Shown here piece after piece: positions 22,101 to 37,100 of a stretch of DNA of 64,000 bases. The notes under the pieces were generated by a model. The model searched no databases. It saw only the letters and a list, made by a program, of their open reading frames with translations, and had not been told where the DNA came from. Source of the DNA: Aptenodytes patagonicus (lineage: Eukaryota; Chordata; Aves; Sphenisciformes; Spheniscidae); the NCBI RefSeq assembly GCF_965638725.1, contig NC_134949.1:127594294-127658293 (forward strand), given 5' to 3'. Position 1 is the stretch's first letter, and every line of letters starts with the position of its first letter. The position numbers and the translations under genes were made by a program.

Positions 22101-25100
22101 AGATTCAGGTTTTAAAATAACTTTGCTTGAATGATTATTATTTGCCAGCTGTGGATGGCAGGGCACATAAAGTTGAAAAATGGAAAACCCGATCTTGAAA
22201 CTACTTTTTGAGTGACTAGGATAAGAGACTTGCTCTAAAACCTTTTGATCAGGGTCCTTTGTCAAATGGACAAAGGACTGCCTAGGACACTTTAAAAAGC
22301 CCTCAATGTATGAAAAGCAACCCCATGGAAGTCTGTGTTCCCTAGACAGGGAAGAACTCCTCCACCATCTTTAGAGGCAGCAGCTGACATCCCCTAGACA
22401 TAACCCTTATGTCTGATGCCTCTGTAGAGTTAGTGCTGCGTGTGAGGTTAAGCCTGCTTCTTACTGCTACGTACATAGCATATAATTCTGTTAAAAAATG
22501 TTATTAATTTTAATATTTCAATGAATATTAAGCCTGCTTCTTACTGCTACATACGTAGCATATAATTCTGTTAAGAAATGTTATTAATTTTAATATTTCA
22601 ATGAATATTAAGCCTGCTTCTTACTGCTGCGTACGTAGCATATAATTCTGTTAAGAAATGTTGCTATTTTAATATTTCAATGAATATTAAATCAGTGAAA
22701 CAAATGGATTCATATTTAATATGACTGACAAATCTAAGTTAAATTCATAATTAATGCTTAATATTACTAGACATACTGTTTCCTACGTAGCATTTTGCAT
22801 ATTTCCTTTGCTTAGCTCTACTTCCTTTCCTTTTAATCAAGCGTGACTGTAGACGATTTAACTAACATGTTTACAGTTTTTTTGTCTGAGTGGAGAATGA
22901 TGCAGTAGTGATAACTGCTTTCAAATCATTTGGTCCCAGGAGGAGGTACTCAATTTAGACCTAGCACTGGGTCTCAGGCTTTTTGATTGTCAGACTCCTG
23001 AAAATTTTTCTAAAGTGACAGTGAACTTTTTGGAGCAAATTTGAATTTACTGACAATGATTACCTTTTTAACGTGATTTTTCTTGAAATTACTTGAGAGT
23101 ACTTAATAGGCCATAATTTGAAAATAGCTGTAGTAGGTTATTGTAGCTACCTTGTAACAGTATGCCATTATAATTTTACTTCCCAGAAATGTATTTGATG
23201 TCATGAATAATCCAGTTTTTAAAACATTGTTGAACAACTGTTGCTGAGAGTAAAATTTTATTTTCTGTGTAGTACTTCCCTTCTGTAATGTGTGATTTTG
23301 ACTAGAATGTGAATTTTTATACTGTTAATAGTGAAAATATTCTTTGTTGTTAAAATTCAGATGATACTGTACCTCAAGACTAACTGCAATGAAAATATCT
23401 TCATTATAGTTGCTCAGGCATTTTTATTATGCATGTTGATATAGAAGAAAATTTTTTGACTGCTAGAAGCTTATTCTGTCAAAACAAGCCACTAGTAAGG
23501 AACAAAACTATTGGTAAAGTGAGACTTTATTTAAAAAAAAAAAAAAAAGGCTTGTCAGTTATGTTTGAGGATTTGCACATCACCTCTGTTGCAAAATTAG
23601 ATATGATGCACTCATTAAAAATACTCTCAGACTTACTGAGAGACACACTACTAAAAATTGCCAGAGATTTACCAGAATTATCTTAGTATTCATCTAATCT
23701 CATCTGTGATTTCTTTGAAATCTTTGTTACAAGATAGAAGCTTACTGTCATGGAATCACTGAACTACTCCAAGTTGCCTTCCAATTAGTGTGCTTACAGT
23801 AAGAACCAATGTTTGCCCAAGAGAAAATAACAAAAACAAAGGGGAAAGCAGGGAACAGAGGAAACTGCATGAAAACATTTTGATGGAAATGTGGGATTTT
23901 TGGTTTTCATTCAGACTTCTTCTGTACCGTAGGTGGCTTCAGCCAGGAAGAACTGCTAAAAATATGGAAGGGCCTGTTCTATTGTATGTGGATGCAGGAT
24001 AAACCTCTGCTACAGGTATAGTAACTGGTTTTATATTTGCTTCAGTGAGTCTCTTCTAAAATGCACTATAGGGACATAATAATTTAGAATAGTGAAAATG
24101 GCCTTAGTGAGTTGAACTCACCCTTTTTTTTTCTTCCCCTGCTGCTCATATGTGGCATGTGCAGGAGAGGTGACTGTAACTCGGTGATCCTCACCACATG
24201 AACAGAAGCCTAAATGGTATCATGTTTGGAGTCACCCTCTGAATGGCAGGTGTAGCTGTTTACCTTCCAAAACCAGAACTGAAATACATACCGTTATGAA
24301 GTGCATTGATTTGGTGGAACTAAAGCAGTAACAATGGGTTGCCCTTAACTGCAACTACAATGTACTTGCAACCTTTAGTTAGCCTAGTTTGAAAATTTCA
24401 CACTTCCTTTTCTTTCGTTAGTTTGATGGCACTTCCTCTACTACCAGCTTTGTCTCTACTATTGACTTCTGTCAACTACTACCAGTTTGTCTCCCTACTT
24501 CCAAAAGATACCAGTTTTGGAGTACCAGATCTTAGTAACCTCACTTAATCAGTTTTCAAATCACTTGTCTGTTGGCATGAACAAGGTTTATCTCACACAT
24601 AGCACAGAGAGCTCCACCTACAATTAAGCTGTATGAAAACAGTACCCCTAAAGTTTTACATCATTTGTTAATTCAAATACATGGGGTTTTTCTCCTCCTA
24701 ATTTAGTTTTGTCTGCTGTCAAAAAGATGATTTGTGTAGAGATCTGGTGAAATGAACAGGGCTTGATACCCTTGAATCTTCTCTTACAACTGACCTAATC
24801 CCAGTGGAAGGATAACTGTAGTACTAAAGCAGCTGTTAAGAGAATATTTTTAATTTTGAGGGATATTTCATGATATTCATACTTCTTGCTGTTTTCTGGT
24901 TGCGTGTTTAGTGAGGAGACCAAGCTCTGAAACGTGCTATACTAACTATATTTATTTACTTTTAGGAGGAACTTGCAGACAATATCTCACAGCTTATCCA
25001 TGTGATTCAGAATACAGAGGCTCGTAAGTACTATTTCATTATCTGACACTTTGTAAGGTACTTTCACCTTTGGCGATTTTGAGGCCGCTGTCACAGTGCC

Positions 25101-28100
25101 AGAATAGAGACAGCTAGATAGGGGTGCTGCTTTGGGTTTTCTTCCTTGCTTTTTGTCCAGCTGGTGTGTGTGATTGCATTAAGGGAAGCATGAGATGCGG
25201 TTTGTTTCTGGTTGTTGCAGGGGAAGAGTTGTAACTCCAGTGTGATAAAGGTGAGACTTTGCAGGGTGGTTAGCAAAGCAAACTTGTCCCCTTACTTTGC
25301 CATTCTGCAGAGACTTACTTGTTCTGTGTATTTCCTACTCAAAACCAGCCTTGTTTCATAAGCTGTTAAGCACCTAGCATTCAAAATGCACTTGAAACAG
25401 AGTGCTCAGTCAACGCCAGAACTTGCCTGGGTAGAAGTGAGTGCAGAATGGATATTTTGCTCTAACTTGTGTGTATATAACACAAAATAGATACAAAGCT
25501 GTCCCTGTAATTACACTTGTCTTTAAAAGTAGCTGTGTGTATTTTCTTGTGATGTTCTGAAGTTTAATTGACTTGTCCTTATACCCGTCTCAAGCATGTC
25601 TTCCCATAGCTCTATCCCTGTCACTAGGCAAATCCCTAGGGAAATGCATCCTTTTCTCACGTTGAAGTGATTTCTTGAGGTTCTTTTAGGTTAGCAAAAT
25701 AAACTGTTGTGCCAGACACACAGATATTTCTTCTTACTCTCTTACAGGAAACCTGTTCATTCAGACATTTTGGCAAACTATGAACCGTGAATGGAATGGG
25801 ATAGACAATCTACGTCTTGATAAGTACTACATGGTAATACTAACTCTTTTGTAGATTTTTTCTGCAAGAAAAGCTGTGGTGGTGGTGTGCTGGAAGGCAG
25901 CTTTGTTTACACATGCATTTATGTGTATTGTAAGAGAAGACAAGTGACTATCTTCTTGACACGTTGCAAGAGACACTTGTTTTAAAGCCTTTCACTCACC
26001 ACTGCAAATCTAAAAGCCATTACAGTTTGTCATGCCGCAAGTGCTTTCTTGTTTGCCTTTATAACATAGTGATGTTTCTCATTGATTTCTATACAGAATA
26101 TAAATACTGTCTCAGAGGACACTGCATCAATGTCAGTTATTTAGATCAGACTGTTTAAAGACTTCTTTATGACTCTGTGTAAAGTAGTTGTCACTAGAAC
26201 CCCAACTTCCCACCACTAAAGTATTCACTGTAGTACATTCAGCTATCAGAATTCTTTCTATAGGAAACACTATGTTAAAACAAACAGTAAAATCAGTGAG
26301 AGAAGAATCTTAAAAGACCTACCTTTGTAAAAAACAAAATCTCATTAATCTTCTTTGAAAGAAGTTAATTGCAGGCACATTCACTGCTGTTTTTTGTTTC
26401 TCAATGTTAGCAGAAACCAGGTATTTCAGTTAAGTGAAGTGTTTTGAGCAGTTTAATGTAACTATTTTACATATGTCTGTCTCATAGTGCAAGTTTCAAG
26501 TAAATTAAATTATTATTGTTATAGTCTGTCCCGTATTGTTGTCTCCAGTTTAAGCTGTGGGGTTTTTTAGATTTGGCAGCACTTACTGAAGACATCAGGG
26601 TGATGGAGCAAGAGAAAGCTGCATAGTAGAAATGGTCATGGATTTTTCTGAGCTTAGGATATGAAAATGGTTTATTGTCTTTTGAGCTTCACAGCATCCT
26701 TCTGTTGCTTGACATGATAGACAAGTCTGTCAGAATGTTCATATGATGAAGCTTTCCACCTTGTTGTGCTATGAAGTTTACTAAGAAGTCTATTCATCTT
26801 ACAGTCACAGTAACTCCTTTATCTGTTTTCATGAACAACGTGTATAACAAATTTTGTACTTTGCAGCTAATGCGTATGATTTTGAGGCAATCCTTTGAAG
26901 TGCTGAAAAGAAATGAATGGGATGAAAGGTAAGCAGATTTCTGAATGTAGTTGCATCATAAAGTAGTTGCCCAATTTACCTTTATCAAATATATTTTCAT
27001 TTAATAGATCCTTTTTCTCCATAGATGGCACTGTCATGAAGTCTTAACACTAAGGCTTATTTGTTCTCCAGATCACTTAGATACGTAGTTTAGAAGCAAA
27101 GTTAGGTGTTACGCTTCATTAAGTTAAATACACACTGCAGTCGATAACTCTCGTGTTCCCCTAAGCCATTTAGTGCGTGTTTCACAGAAAGAGATTTGAG
27201 AAAGTAGTTCATGTATGCTTATGCAAAACCTGAATGTAGGAGCTTGTCGTGTGGTATTCCAAGCAGTCGTGAAATCTGAGGGCTCCAAATTTATAACGGA
27301 GTTTGCTAGGTCTGACTGATTTAGCCAGGAGAGCTATCAATGGAATATCACCTGTGGAGAGATTAGACAGAAAAGGATTTTTTTTCGTTGTATTGTTTTT
27401 CTGATTGGCTGTGACTTTTTTTTAATTTTTGTTTTACTGTGTTTAGTCATGGTGACTTGTCTTTTGATAAGACAGAACTCCTTAATTGTAAACTGGCTTC
27501 CTGTTTGTTGTATACATCAGTGGTTTTGTTTTTATTTCTTCTATATTCTGTCAAATGGCAAGTAATTGCAGTCACCTTGCTCTGTCTAGAGCTCTTGTGC
27601 CACTTCCAAGCTTGCTCTGTGTTTAAACTGATGAAGAGCTTTAAGTCTTTTAATTAAAAGTGTTTGATAACCTAGTGTTAAGGTTATCCTTTCTCTTGCT
27701 TGCCTTCTGAAATGTGGAATGCATATAGGCATGTTTTTGTGGAAATAGAAAGGAATGCAAAGCTAAAGTGCACCCCATCCCCTCTGTTCTACCTTAATTT
27801 TGCATTGGGTAAATGCCCACAGGTTGAAGAGATGAAAATGCTCCTTGACAGGAACAGAAAGTGTGGGAGGAGATTTGATAAAGCCGAAGCCCTTCTTCCC
27901 CACACACATTCCCGTGGCAGAGACATGGTCACCCAAACTGATCTCTGACAAGGTTTCTTAAGGCTTTAGCCTCCCTTTTTCCGGCTTCACTGGAAGGGCG
28001 GCCTGGAGGCCCTTCACCACCAGAGGAGGCAGTGAGGCGGTGTGGGAAGAGAAGATCACGATTCCTTTCTTTGCAGAGTGAGGGAGCTCAAGAGCTGCCT

Positions 28101-31100
28101 TTCCCTCCTAGATGGAGCCTAGAAGCTGCCTAGCATGTCTTCCATTTCTCTTTTCTTTTAAAATGTTTTTGAAGAAAGGAGTATTAGAGTAAAACTGAAA
28201 TAATCTTTATAGTTTTGGAATGCTTTAAATTCTCTTTGGAACTGGAAGTGTTTGTTCTGGGCAAAATTGCAGGAGGTCCCACAGAACGCCAGGGGAGAAA
28301 GTGTGGAATATACAAAGCTTCACTTTCCTGAAAGATAGCAAGGATAGGCCTCAGGAAAAAAAAGGAAGAAAAGTCCCAAATGCTGCTTAGATGCAGCAAT
28401 GACAGCATGCCTCTTTGGGCCATGTCACTCCAGCAGTATTTGTTAGTACTCCAGAAGTGGGTAACTGAACAGAGCCACAGTCCTACTTGTACACAACTCA
28501 GTCACTTCTGGCATGAGCTGTTGGGATGATGATTTTTTTTATGCCTAGCTTAGCCCTCGATCTGTTCTTCAGTGTAATTGTTTTGCTCTAAGGGACAGTG
28601 AATAACATGCTTTAACGAAGACAAAGTCTGCACAGTTGAAATGAGTTTGAGAAGGATCAGTATTAAATTTAATCGTTGGGTGTGCACCAAAATGAAAATT
28701 GCCTCATAAAATAGAAGGGTATGAGGTGCTGCCCATCAAGGATGGATGAATGCGACAGCTGTCCTCGGAATGCCCTGCTCATATGGCAGAATCCCTCTTC
28801 CTACCCATCAATCATATGGCATAATAAACTTCAGTCCAAATTAAGCTGTGAATTTAAAAACAGTGATTTTCACTGTAGCAAACAGCGTTGAGTGGATTGT
28901 CTGATGCTACAAAACCATCTAGACTGTAAGGAGTTCTGATTATGGATGGATTTTTTAAAAAGTTTGCTTTAAGATGTGAAAATTGGTCACTGGATTTATT
29001 TCTTACGAGTGTTTGGCCAGCTGTCTTAAAGAACTGGTAAAACTGTGAATGACTAGAGTTTGTCTTCAACGCAAATAGAACGTGAGCAATTGAATACTAA
29101 GATCTTGTTCTTTTTTTTCCCTTTTTTTTTTTCCCCCCAGTCTAATTGAACTATTCCTGCAGCTACTAATGAAAGAAGTTATGGACCCAGACAGCAATGC
29201 TCCCACTGGGATAAAGTTACATTTCATTGATATCTATCTGGATGAATTGGCTAAAGTTGGTGCAAAGGAGGTTAGGAAATACGTTGTAATTTTCTTCCTG
29301 ATTAATGTTAACTGTGGCATGCAGCATTTTAGAAGAAATATAATTTTCAGATTATGTATGTTTTAACAGTTTTAAATGTAACATAGCAACATTGAATAAG
29401 CATGAAGAAAGTGACTTATTACAATTTTTGCTTTTACTTTTGTTCATGTCTTAGTGTAGACAGTGAGAATATAGTAGTTTCTCTCAAGTTCCTGAGTACT
29501 GCTATACTGCTCCAAATTGAGGTTGGAAATAGTGATAGAAAAGTTATACCATTCTCATTTGTTTGTTTCAACAGAAAGGACTTAACATCTTTTACCTTGT
29601 GTAAACATGTTTGCCAGTCTTTGCTTTTGCAAAAACTGACGTAAAGCCTGCTCTTGGCTGGTTGTATAATACACCTAAATAGAGGAAGAAAGTGAGCTTT
29701 CAAAGTTGTCTATTATTTGCTTATTGTTGGCTTCAAACATTGTTGCCTGTGCATTGAGCAATTTACCCTCTCCATCCAGTTGTTCATTTTGCTGATGACA
29801 TCTGTCTTTCTCTGCTGTGTATTGCTGTTTCAGTTGCCCTTAATTTTGATTGATGTTACAGTGCTGCAGAGTTTTGCAGCAGCTGAAAGCCTGTTACTGC
29901 AGCTGTCACTGCTGAACTTCTTCCAAAGAGTCTATCTCCTGTTACTCCACTAGGGCGAGCTGCCCGCTGCCCCACACGTTGTTCCAGGCTTCTGCTCATT
30001 TACCTCCTCTTGTTTCTGGCATCTGATACATCTCCTTGCAGTGGATGAAGCTGTTAGCAATATTCCGTTTCTATTCTTTGCAGTACTGACTGCTATCCTG
30101 CCTGCAGCTTTTGTGGTTCTGGATTGTGGAGTGTGAGAGAGAAGATGTCTGCACAAGAGAAGTGCCTGCACTTGGAGCCCAAATAATTTCTGCAGCTCCA
30201 CAGTCACAAAGCCCTCATTCCACGGCTAAGCCACTCACAGGAGGCATGGGGAATTAGTCCCCTAGACTATTTGAAATCACAGCTGATGCTCATAAATTGA
30301 ATTTAGGGAAGGATTTTTATCTTTAGTACTACTGACAGTGTTTTGGTCCAAGCGGTCCAGTTAAGAGAAACCCAGATCTTATTCATGTCTGCTACAGACC
30401 TTCTTTGTGAAAGAGCACAAAATTATTTAAGTTTTCTCTGCCTCATGTTTCCATATCTGAAATAAGAAGCTTTGTTATATTCCTGTACTCAGTAGATTAA
30501 AGTCTGCAAAGCAGTCAACATTTCTATAATGATTCCAGGGAATATCTGGACATTTGTGGTAGCAGTGGTAACAAAAAGTCACTGGATACTCCTGTCAGTT
30601 GGAATTAGACACTATGCTGAAAGACTTTGACTTAACTTCTTAAAGAAGATCGCCCTACACTAAATATTCAAGGAATTTGAGTGTACACATACACTATTTA
30701 CTGTACTAATTATTTTTTTCTTTCTAATCATACAGCTCACAGCAGACCAGAATCTCAAGTTCATTGACCCTTTCTGCAAGATTGCTGCCAAATCAAAGGA
30801 GTAAGTTTAATGAAAGGATAAATATTTTTTTAAGAATTAAGAAATTCTGCATATACCACTCTACATGGTAATAAATGGATTGAAGAAGAGTCATAGTGTA
30901 ACTTCAGAATGTAGAGAAAGAAGGATATTTTACTAACGATGTGCACAGTCATTTGAGGATAACTTGTGTATCAAAGCTATAGATAATCATGGGTTTATAA
31001 GAACTATATCAACCTCTGTTCGTTGGGTTTGTCTTTTTTTTTTTTAAACATGCATAAAACAGCTGAGCTGGTTAGATTCTTTGTTGTTACAGTGTAATAT

Positions 31101-34100
31101 AGAGCAGCATATAAACACAGTGAAATTTAAGAGAGGAACATCGGCAGGACACTATTTGGATTAAAGGACTGCTGTTTAGGAAGTAACAGGTTCACTTTCT
31201 TCATCTGGAGAGCTAGATCCTCTTCCACTTTCATCTTTCTTACCCATTTTCCCTGTATCCCTCAAATTTCCTTTTTATAATGTGAGAGGGGAGGGTGTGT
31301 ATGCTTCTGCCTTTCAACTCTCATCCCTGCTCTCTTGGAACACAGTCGATGTGTGCTGCATGCCGTGGCCACTGGTATCTTTGAGATCATTGTGGATCAG
31401 TCCCCCTACGCCATCGAAGACCTAATGAAAGAACTGGGTAGCAACAGTGATGAGGAGGATGTGTCTGAAGAAGACAAGCAGGAAAATGAAGAGGTGCTTA
31501 AAACCAAAGGTGAGGAGGAAGTTCTAAATGGCCTTGGTAACACTTGCTAGGATTTAAAAATCTGTTTCTTAAAAATACATTTCTGCTCTGAACCAGTCAA
31601 ACACATGTTCATGGTGTTGTAAGGATAATTGTGTTTTCCTCTCCTCCCTTCACATGTGCTTAAACAAATTGACTGCAAAAATCAGTGGTTTCTATAACAC
31701 CAGGCAATATCAGCTTTCTGCAACAGTGCTAGATGATAAATCCCAGTCTGGCTTTTGGCTCTTGGATATCCATAACATTTTTGAAGAAGATGAGGTTTTG
31801 GCAATCTGTGGGAGTTTTAAGTTAAATAAAAAAATAAAAAAAGCTGAGCAGGGAGGTTTTCAATCCAGATGTACTCTGGTACAGAGGCAATTTTTTAAAA
31901 GGTGCTCAGATAATGCCACGGTTGTGTCTTGCATAATGGTGACATAAAGTAGTTAAATCAGTCCAGGCTCACAAGATCGCATGAAGAAAATGCACCTGAT
32001 CATCCATCTATCAGAATAGTGTGTGCTATCTCGGTTTTTACAAACTAAACATTAATATTCAGTCTTTTTTTTATGATAGCAGACAGATGTTTGTCAAGAA
32101 AATCAGCACAGAGCTCTGAAAAAACAGGGGATGTTTATGAAAATGCTGATGATGGTATCGGGACTGTTCTTCAGGTTTGTGGCTTGCTTGCTCTGTTATT
32201 GATACTCCCCCACTGTTCTCTTTTTTCCTATCCCTGTCAAGAGGTACAGAAGTAAAGGGTGTTAATCGGATAAACACGTTACAAAATTTTAATCTCCTTC
32301 TGCTTTAATGTAAGGTGGTATTTATGTAATGTATACTCTGTGAGTAGTTTATAGGAAAATAAATGTGTCTAAATTCTGAATTCTTCTTTCCTCTCTCCCA
32401 TACCTTTTTTCTGCTCCTCCCTTCCTGTTTCAGGAGTTCAAAAATGCATGGCAAAAGCCAAGTCACTGTGGGCGGTGAAGCAATCAGCATAAGTTTCATT
32501 GACAGTAAAAGCAAAAGTAATGGATGATGGGATACATAGGAGAGAGGGTAACATGTTGCAATTTGCGTTTTTTTAGACTCTTCCAGTGCAGTGTAGTGTT
32601 TTTGACAGATGCGCCAATCAAACACATATGCAGGTAGATACGCTTCATGCGTCTGTGGCTTTTAAGCAAAAATTAGGGCGTGACACACTTTAAATCTGAT
32701 ATTTAGCTAAATATTTGTGGGAGTTTTGAAGTTGGTTGGCTTCTCTCTTGAGTAAGAATTAAGGTTAGGAATGTTTGAGAAAGTGATACTGAGTTCAACT
32801 GTTCTGTTAATGAAGCAACCATCTGTAAAAGTCAGTATACGTGTGTGAAGGGGGTGTAAATTTCAACAGAGAAAAAAATACTTCGGGTTTAAAGGAAGTA
32901 GCTGTTTAAAGGATGTTTATGCTACTTTGAAGTGTTGATAACATGAGTCGCATTGGGTTATCTTGCATGAATAAGCTAACTAAGAAAAGCTGTATCATAC
33001 TTTCCTCCAACAGTTTGATTATAAGGCTGTTGCTGACAAACTCTTTGAATTGGCGAGCAAGAAAAATACACGTTCCCTTAACAGAAAGCGTCTGTACAAG
33101 CTGGTCAAAAAGTGAGTGCTGTTGAAATACACCTTGCATGTGCTACCTTGTCCTAAACAACTTACTTTGCTTTCTCCCCACCCTCGCTTGTCCTGGTGAC
33201 AATGTCATGAAAGCAGGCTTGTCTCACAGCCCTGGATAACATGCGTAAGGTGCCTGAAGCCTGCACTACTGTTCCTCGTTGGTACTAGACAACTGCAGCT
33301 AGCTGAGGTGTATCTACACTGGGTGGATTTGCACTGCAGGATGTGACATTAGATTGTGTTTGATGCAAATTACAGATATGGGAGAAGTGTTAAATTGCTC
33401 TTTTCTCAATGCTTTCAGTGATTTGGTTTGAGTTTTTGGATTTCTGAGGCAGATTTCTTCTGGAATGAGCTCTTTGTCACTTCTTGTGTAAAATATGTTG
33501 TTCCTATGTTTTGACAAAACCATAATAAGCACAGTGACACTATGCTGCTAGTGTTATTATTGGTACTAAAGCAGTAATACTGTTTTGTTTTTCCTTCTGT
33601 CCCTTCCACCCCACCTCCAGGTTCCAGGACTTAGCAGAAGGTAAGGACTGAGCAACACACAGAGACAGTAGTTTCTTTCTGTTAAAGGATATATAATGTT
33701 CCCATACAATGTGTATTGCAAATCTTGTTTTCTTTTTTCTTTTTTTTTTTTAAATGTGTATTTCAAGGATACTGTTTTGGGAGTTTTGTGTGTGTGTGTG
33801 TGTTTGTTTTAAATCTCATTAAGACACAGTACACGTTTTTGGTGAGATGGCCAAATCCCCTTCACAATTTGAGCAACCCTGTACTTTGTCCTTAAATGAA
33901 AGATGATTATTTTTATGTAAACAAATAGGAATCACTTGTATGATTTTCTTTTGGGTTGAGTGGGGAACAAGGAGTTGATTTTCTTTCTGTGGGAGTTAAC
34001 GCTGTATATGAGCAGCATGACTGTTCATAGAAATAGAACTAGACATAGAAACTGTTCAATAGAAAATACTGTTAGTTTTCAGATACCTATCCTTCCTCCT

Positions 34101-37100
34101 CAACAGGAATCTTCCCCCAAGATTTTCCCGAAGATGTTTCTACAGATGAAGACGATGATGAATTCAGCAGGGGAAGGCGAAAGAAAAAAGCTGTTAAGCC
34201 TTGGGAGAAAAACAAGTTGGAAAAAGTAACAGGTAAGGCAAGATCAACCTTTGGAAGAGAGACGATTGGCAGTCACTTGTGTAATTTGGCAAAGTATCAG
34301 ATACAAGCCGTTCTGAAGGCAGCAGACCTGGTGTTCAGGATGTGCAGATTTGTATCATGTTGCGATGAAGGTTAAATGTGAAATTAAGGTCTCTCTGAAA
34401 GTGGTGGGAATTTTGTACCAATTTTGAGGCAAGCATCACCTCAGAAATTTCTATCAGAAGCAGAACTGGAAGCAGTTGTTTGCATTGCTCCATTGAGCAG
34501 TTCCATTTACTGTAGGAAAACAGAAACATGTCAGTTTTCTTAAAATAGGATGACTGTTAGAATATAGGAATTTGGGGATGTTTCTGGAAAGGTGAAGAGA
34601 GTTACTGAGAACCATGTGCAAGTATCTCTAGCATCACAGCTTATATTGACGTGGCACAAGCCCAATCATACCCAAAAATATCTCACCAAACTACTGAACC
34701 CCTGAGTTGCCCTTCTGATGGGCTTAACAGGTGGGTAGTAACAACTTTCTCTAGCAATATTACTATACAAAATAGGGTTACCACAGGGAATGACTTAGAT
34801 GTTAGCTGTGACAAGGCAAGATCAGCAAAATATTAATTAGTCCAGGCATCAGAGGAATGCAATGTCCTGACCAGCTGTAATAGTAAAACTGTTGTGCTGG
34901 CTGATAGCAGAAAAATGGTATGCCTGTCTTACAAGAAAAGAAGAAAAAAAAAAAAAAAAGAAAAAAAAATAGAATAGAATTCAGTTGTTGTAAGTACCTT
35001 TGTGTTTCACTTCTGTGTTATATGGCATTCTTTTTGGGGTGGATTTAGAGGATGAACAAGACATGTCAAGTGCGAAGGAGGCATCAGTTCCCCAGAAGAA
35101 GAGGAAAAAAAGGAAGAGGAGGGACAGCCCAAGTGCTGATTCTGGAACAGCTGATGGAAATTGTGAGGAGGGAATAGCTGAAACATCTGGATCTAATGTT
35201 TTTAGCCAGGGAAAGGTGCTGGAAAATAACAAGGAAAGGAAGAAAAAGAAATTGCTAGTAAATAAGGCAAATGAGAGCACAAATGTAGCAACTGACACCA
35301 GAGAAAATCACAGTATCTCTGCGCAGAACAGTCCAACTGACGCAGAACAGAGTAAAAAGAGTCAGCTGAAGAAAATGAATCCAAAAGCGCAAAATGTTCC
35401 TGTAAAGCCAGCGTGTCAGAATGGACCAGCTAGTGCCAGTGAGGCAGAGGATATCAGCCCATCTGTCACACTGTTAACTCCTAAGGCTGTGAAAAAGAAA
35501 CAGAAAGCAGGGGCTGTCTTGGTGAATGGGGATACCCTTTTGCAGCAGACTGACATGAAATCCAACAAGGAGGGCTTGCTGGGGACCCTGTCAGGAGATG
35601 CAGACACTGAATCTGTGCCCTGCAGAAAGATCAAATTGAAGACAAAGCTAGTTGTTTTGGAAGGGATGAAGGTCTCCAGCCAGAAAGCAGCAACCTTGAA
35701 AAAGAAGAGAAAAGTAAAAGAGGTGTTAAACTCTGTCGAAGCCAATGGAGTTCTGGAGACTGCATGCAAAAAAAGCAGGAAGGGGGTACGTAGATCTCAC
35801 TCTTTTCTCTGCCTTCTTCATGAACTGCCAGGCTCGTTTTCAAATTTGGATTTAGCTTTCTGAGTGTGGGGCTTCACGGGCAGGCTGCATGTCATCATGC
35901 ATTGTCACCAAAAATAACTCAATTCCCCAGAAATCCACGCCCACCGCCATGGTCTTACGCCTTCCTGTGCAACGACACTAAAGCCTGTGCCAGCTACTCA
36001 GCTGAAAGAACTCATCTAGCTGAAGCTTGGGTTGTTAGGGTATGGGGTTGTCTTTTTTTTTCTTCTTTTTTTCTTTTTTTTGGTTCCTGGCTTAATTGTT
36101 CTTTTGCATGGGGTCTCTGGTTGAGCTTACAGCATGTTCACAAAGGACATGTTTTGGCAAAAGGATGAGAATGGGAATATGGACCATCCCTTTCTCAGCA
36201 GCAGCACACACTTAGATTAGTATAAGCTCCTTGTGAAATTGCCCTCAGCGATTCCAATAGTGGCTTCTTTTGCTAGCTCACTTTTCCATCTTAAATAAAT
36301 TGTTAGTGCTTTATCAGGGAAGTACTTGGAGAAAGAGCAAACAGAGAATATCACACTGTGACCTTCAATGTCATCAATGGCTGTATGATCACATTTATGA
36401 ATGGTCCAGTTTCTTAAAAAGACAATGCTGGTTTTTTTGCTAGGAAGGTATGATTGTAGTCGTCTTCAAAAATTTGTCTTGCAGTTTGAGAAGAAGCTAG
36501 TTTTTCCCCTCTCTATCTCCCACACCCATTTTCTTCTTGGCAATGAGTAGAATAGGGTTGATTTTACTCAGCAGTTTGAGAGTCAAGAGGCATTTTGCAC
36601 TGTATATTTTTGGTGGCGTGGCTAAGAGAGACAGTGCAGGGGTTCTTTCCTCTCCTGCCACTGAAATTCTTTTAACTGCTCATTTTCTGTGTATATATTC
36701 ACCCTGAAACATTTAGGGGTTCCATTATTTTGTTGGAAGTCTTGCTGACATTCTCACTTTGGTGGAAAAAAAATTCATAAAGCATAAATGAGATTCAGTA
36801 TACAAAACAACTCCATCTTCCTCTGACTAAAAAGTGCATGTTACTAGCCTATCAACTCACCTCTGTTTGACTTAGCTAATCATACAGTTTTAAACTTAAG
36901 TAGTGCAGGCTTATATATCAACTTGATATAACGACTCAGTCCTTCAAGGGAGAAAAAATGCATTTTGAAACATTGCTGAAATAGTATTAAAATAGTTTTG
37001 ACATTTTCTATTTTTTTATGGTAAAGTACTGAGAGGAAAGAATCAAAACATTTCTCTCTCTCCAGTATGCAAACTGCATTTTTCTCACTGCAGGGCTTCC

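Larger units (their letters stand above)
19167..23932. other. RRP1B intron 1
   Basis: CpG-rich at its start, then AT-rich. Holds an old CR1-like fragment near 20.7 kb and a three-copy 80-bp tandem repeat at 22448-22686. No nested gene seen. Confidence 0.65.
24016..35048. other. RRP1B introns 2-12
   Basis: Eleven introns between the listed exons. Contents are AT-rich sequence and simple repeats, including a TG run at about 33787-33803 and an A-rich block at 34937-34970 just before exon 13. I saw no box C/D or H/ACA snoRNA that I could support, and no nested gene. Confidence 0.6.

Noticed and set aside
32943..33139. Small open frames on both strands at RRP1B exon 10
   Set aside because: Shadows of exon 10 in other frames.
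35000..35863. A 287-residue single-exon gene
   Set aside because: The core is RRP1B exon 13 (35049-35785); the apparent start and end are intron read-through on either side of good splice sites.
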